Origin: Chlorobiaceae bacterium
GTDB lineage: Bacteria > Bacteroidota > Chlorobiia > Chlorobiales > Chlorobiaceae
Reading direction: 5' to 3'
Length of the DNA: 64,000 nt
Assembly (NCBI GenBank): GCA_013334965.1
Contig: JAAXWO010000005.1
Span: forward strand, 62,001-126,000
In this document: one piece after another, positions 62,849 to 64,000 of the stretch
Numbering within the stretch: position 1 is the stretch's first letter
How the letters are laid out: each line of letters begins with the position of its first letter
Position numbers and translations under genes: made by a program
The notes under the pieces: model-generated
Databases searched by the model: none
Seen by the model: the letters and a program-made list of their open reading frames with translations, nothing else
What the model was told of the DNA's origin: nothing

Positions 62849-64000
62849 ATGGCTCAACTAACCCTTCTGGACCTTGCGTTCATTGCCGGTTATCTGCTGC
62901 TCACCCTTTTCATAGGCCTCTATTTCTCCTCAAGGGCCTCGGAAAACGTCGGAGAATTCTTCCTCTCCGGACGACAGCTCCCCTGGTGGATCGCGGGCAC
63001 CGGAATGGTCGCCACGACCTTTGCCGCAGACACGCCTCTTGCCGTAGCGGGTTTCGTGGCCAGGAACGGCATTGCCGGAAACTGGGTCTGGTGGACCTTC
63101 GTTTCGGGCGGCATGCTGACAGTGTTCTTCTTCGCAAGGCTCTGGCGACGCGCCAATATCCTGACGGACCTTGAGTTCATCGAATTGAGGTACAGCGGCC
63201 GTGCAGCCACCTTCCTGAGGGGGTTCAAGGCGGTCTATTTCGGATTGTTCATCAACGCGGTCATCATCGGCTGGGTCAACCTGGCGATGTTCAAGATCAT
63301 CAAGATCATGATACCCGGGATCAATCCGGAACTGACGATCGTGGGGCTGGTCATCTTCACGGCCATCTATTCGGGGATGTCCGGTCTTTGGGGCGTCTCG
63401 ATCACCGACGCCGTGCAGTTCATCATCGCCATGGCAGGCTGCATCATCCTTGCCGTGCTTGCAGTGAACTCACCGGTCGTCGTCGCTGCTGGAGGGCTGA
63501 AAAATGCGCTTCCGGGGTGGATGTTCGACTTTTTCCCCTCATGGTCCGATACAGCAGGTTCAAGCATGACGTCAGGCGCGTTCGCCATGCCCTTCACCTC
63601 CTTTGCCGCCATGGCTTTCGTGCAGTGGTGGTCCTCGTGGTATCCCGGCGCCGAACCCGGCGGAGGTGGATATGTGGCACAACGGATGATGAGCGCCAAG
63701 GACGAGAAACACTCGCTGCTCGCGACCCTCTGGTTCACCATCGCCCATTACTGCGTGAGGCCATGGCCATGGATCATCGTCGGACTGGTCAGCCTGGTGA
63801 TGTTCCCCGGCCTTCCGGCGAACCAGAAAGAGGACGGCTTCGTGCATGTCATGAACGCCGTGCTTCCTCCCGGCCTGAAAGGGCTGTTGATCGCCGCCTT
63901 CCTGGCGGCCTACATGTCGACGCTCTCCACACACCTCAACTGGGGCACGAGCTACCTGATCAACGACTTCTACAAGCGCTTTTTCAAACCGGAGGCCGAA
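62849..64000 (+). CDS. Sodium:solute symporter family protein (3' end beyond the window)
   Basis: 384 residues are present from ATG 62849; the frame is still open at the last base. SSF-family features: FIGLYFSSRASENVGEFFLSGRQLPWW near the start (marker FFLSGRQLPWWIAG), ATTFAADTPLAVAGF (the Na+-site region on helix 1-2), and FFLGYMST-like LAAYMSTLSTHLNWGTSYLINDFYKRF at the right end (marker AAYMSTLSTHLNWG). Large hydrophobic helices throughout. The solute is unknown; the preceding GH13-like and kinase genes make a sugar worth considering, but that is only context. Confidence 0.87.
   Translation, partial: MAQLTLLDLAFIAGYLLLTLFIGLYFSSRASENVGEFFLSGRQLPWWIAGTGMVATTFAADTPLAVAGFVARNGIAGNWVWWTFVSGGMLTVFFFARLWRRANILTDLEFIELRYSGRAATFLRGFKAVYFGLFINAVIIGWVNLAMFKIIKIMIPGINPELTIVGLVIFTAIYSGMSGLWGVSITDAVQFIIAMAGCIILAVLAVNSPVVVAAGGLKNALPGWMFDFFPSWSDTAGSSMTSGAFAMPFTSFAAMAFVQWWSSWYPGAEPGGGGYVAQRMMSAKDEKHSLLATLWFTIAHYCVRPWPWIIVGLVSLVMFPGLPANQKEDGFVHVMNAVLPPGLKGLLIAAFLAAYMSTLSTHLNWGTSYLINDFYKRFFKPEAE

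Noticed and set aside
62719-63174. 151-codon frame overlapping the symporter start
   Set aside because: It runs out of frame through the symporter gene, whose hydrophobic helices and family motifs are clear.

Overview
The window comes from a green sulfur bacterium (Chlorobiaceae; Chlorobium, Chlorobaculum or Prosthecochloris type). This rests on a bacteriochlorophyll gene (bchC), an ArsA/Get3-type ATPase and a family-typical mix of Chlorobi/Bacteroidetes lipoproteins. The species cannot be fixed from the sequence alone. Coding density is high and I see no rRNA, tRNA, CRISPR array, insertion sequence or prophage, apart from the tail of a phage-holin-family membrane protein at the left edge.

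Layout. 1-3667: holin-family tail, bchC, and an ATPase/permease pair of a nucleoside/simple-sugar importer. 3760-6188: a histone-H1-like DUF2934 protein, a small membrane protein, a PASTA protein and a polyprenyl diphosphate synthase. 6535-8540: tatC with an acidic N-terminal extension, coupled to an esterase. 8571-10881: two mirror-image arrays of a 73-bp repeat bracketing coaE, a lipoprotein gene and sodB. 10889-15242: a DUF4292-like lipoprotein, an rRNA methyltransferase, a candidate structured small RNA, a 5'(3')-nucleotidase, a thioredoxin/TPR chaperone and a 59-aa coiled-coil protein. 15440-18644: a four-gene operon, DUF2141-ynbE-ydbL-ydbH, resembling the E. coli intermembrane lipid bridge. 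18868-23357: a repeat protein, an HI0933-type flavoprotein, a TPR protein and an AT-richer TauE/SafE transporter. 23439-30614: a LolD/FtsX/HlyD export operon, a membrane-anchored SET-domain protein, a DUF134 regulator with an iron alcohol dehydrogenase, and an OsmC protein.

30728-41784 is a leftward cobamide operon controlled by a clear cobalamin riboswitch: btuB, cobQ, cobO, btuC, a btuD fusion, cbiR, cobU, cobT, an alpha/beta hydrolase, cobS. The binding protein btuF lies to the right on the opposite strand. Together they cover corrinoid uptake, remodelling (CbiR), adenosylation and lower-ligand assembly. This suggests salvage of imported cobamides as well as their synthesis, a large corrinoid investment consistent with bacteriochlorophyll synthesis.

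42479-64000 is mostly housekeeping: Nudix, MFS, Gfo/Idh/MocA, CCA-adding enzyme, purB, pgi, an anti-sigma-type kinase, an outer-membrane barrel, a GNAT-like protein, DAHP synthase, ArsA, a MltD-like transglycosylase with a lysine-rich tail, truA, a divergent GH13 protein with altered active-site positions, a PfkB kinase and a truncated sodium:solute symporter. The best leads for new biology are the DUF2141-coupled YdbH bridge operon with its palindromic operator, the inverted 73-bp arrays, the small RNA candidate, the BtuD fusion domain, the SET protein and the GH13-like protein with an ENHNTPR motif.
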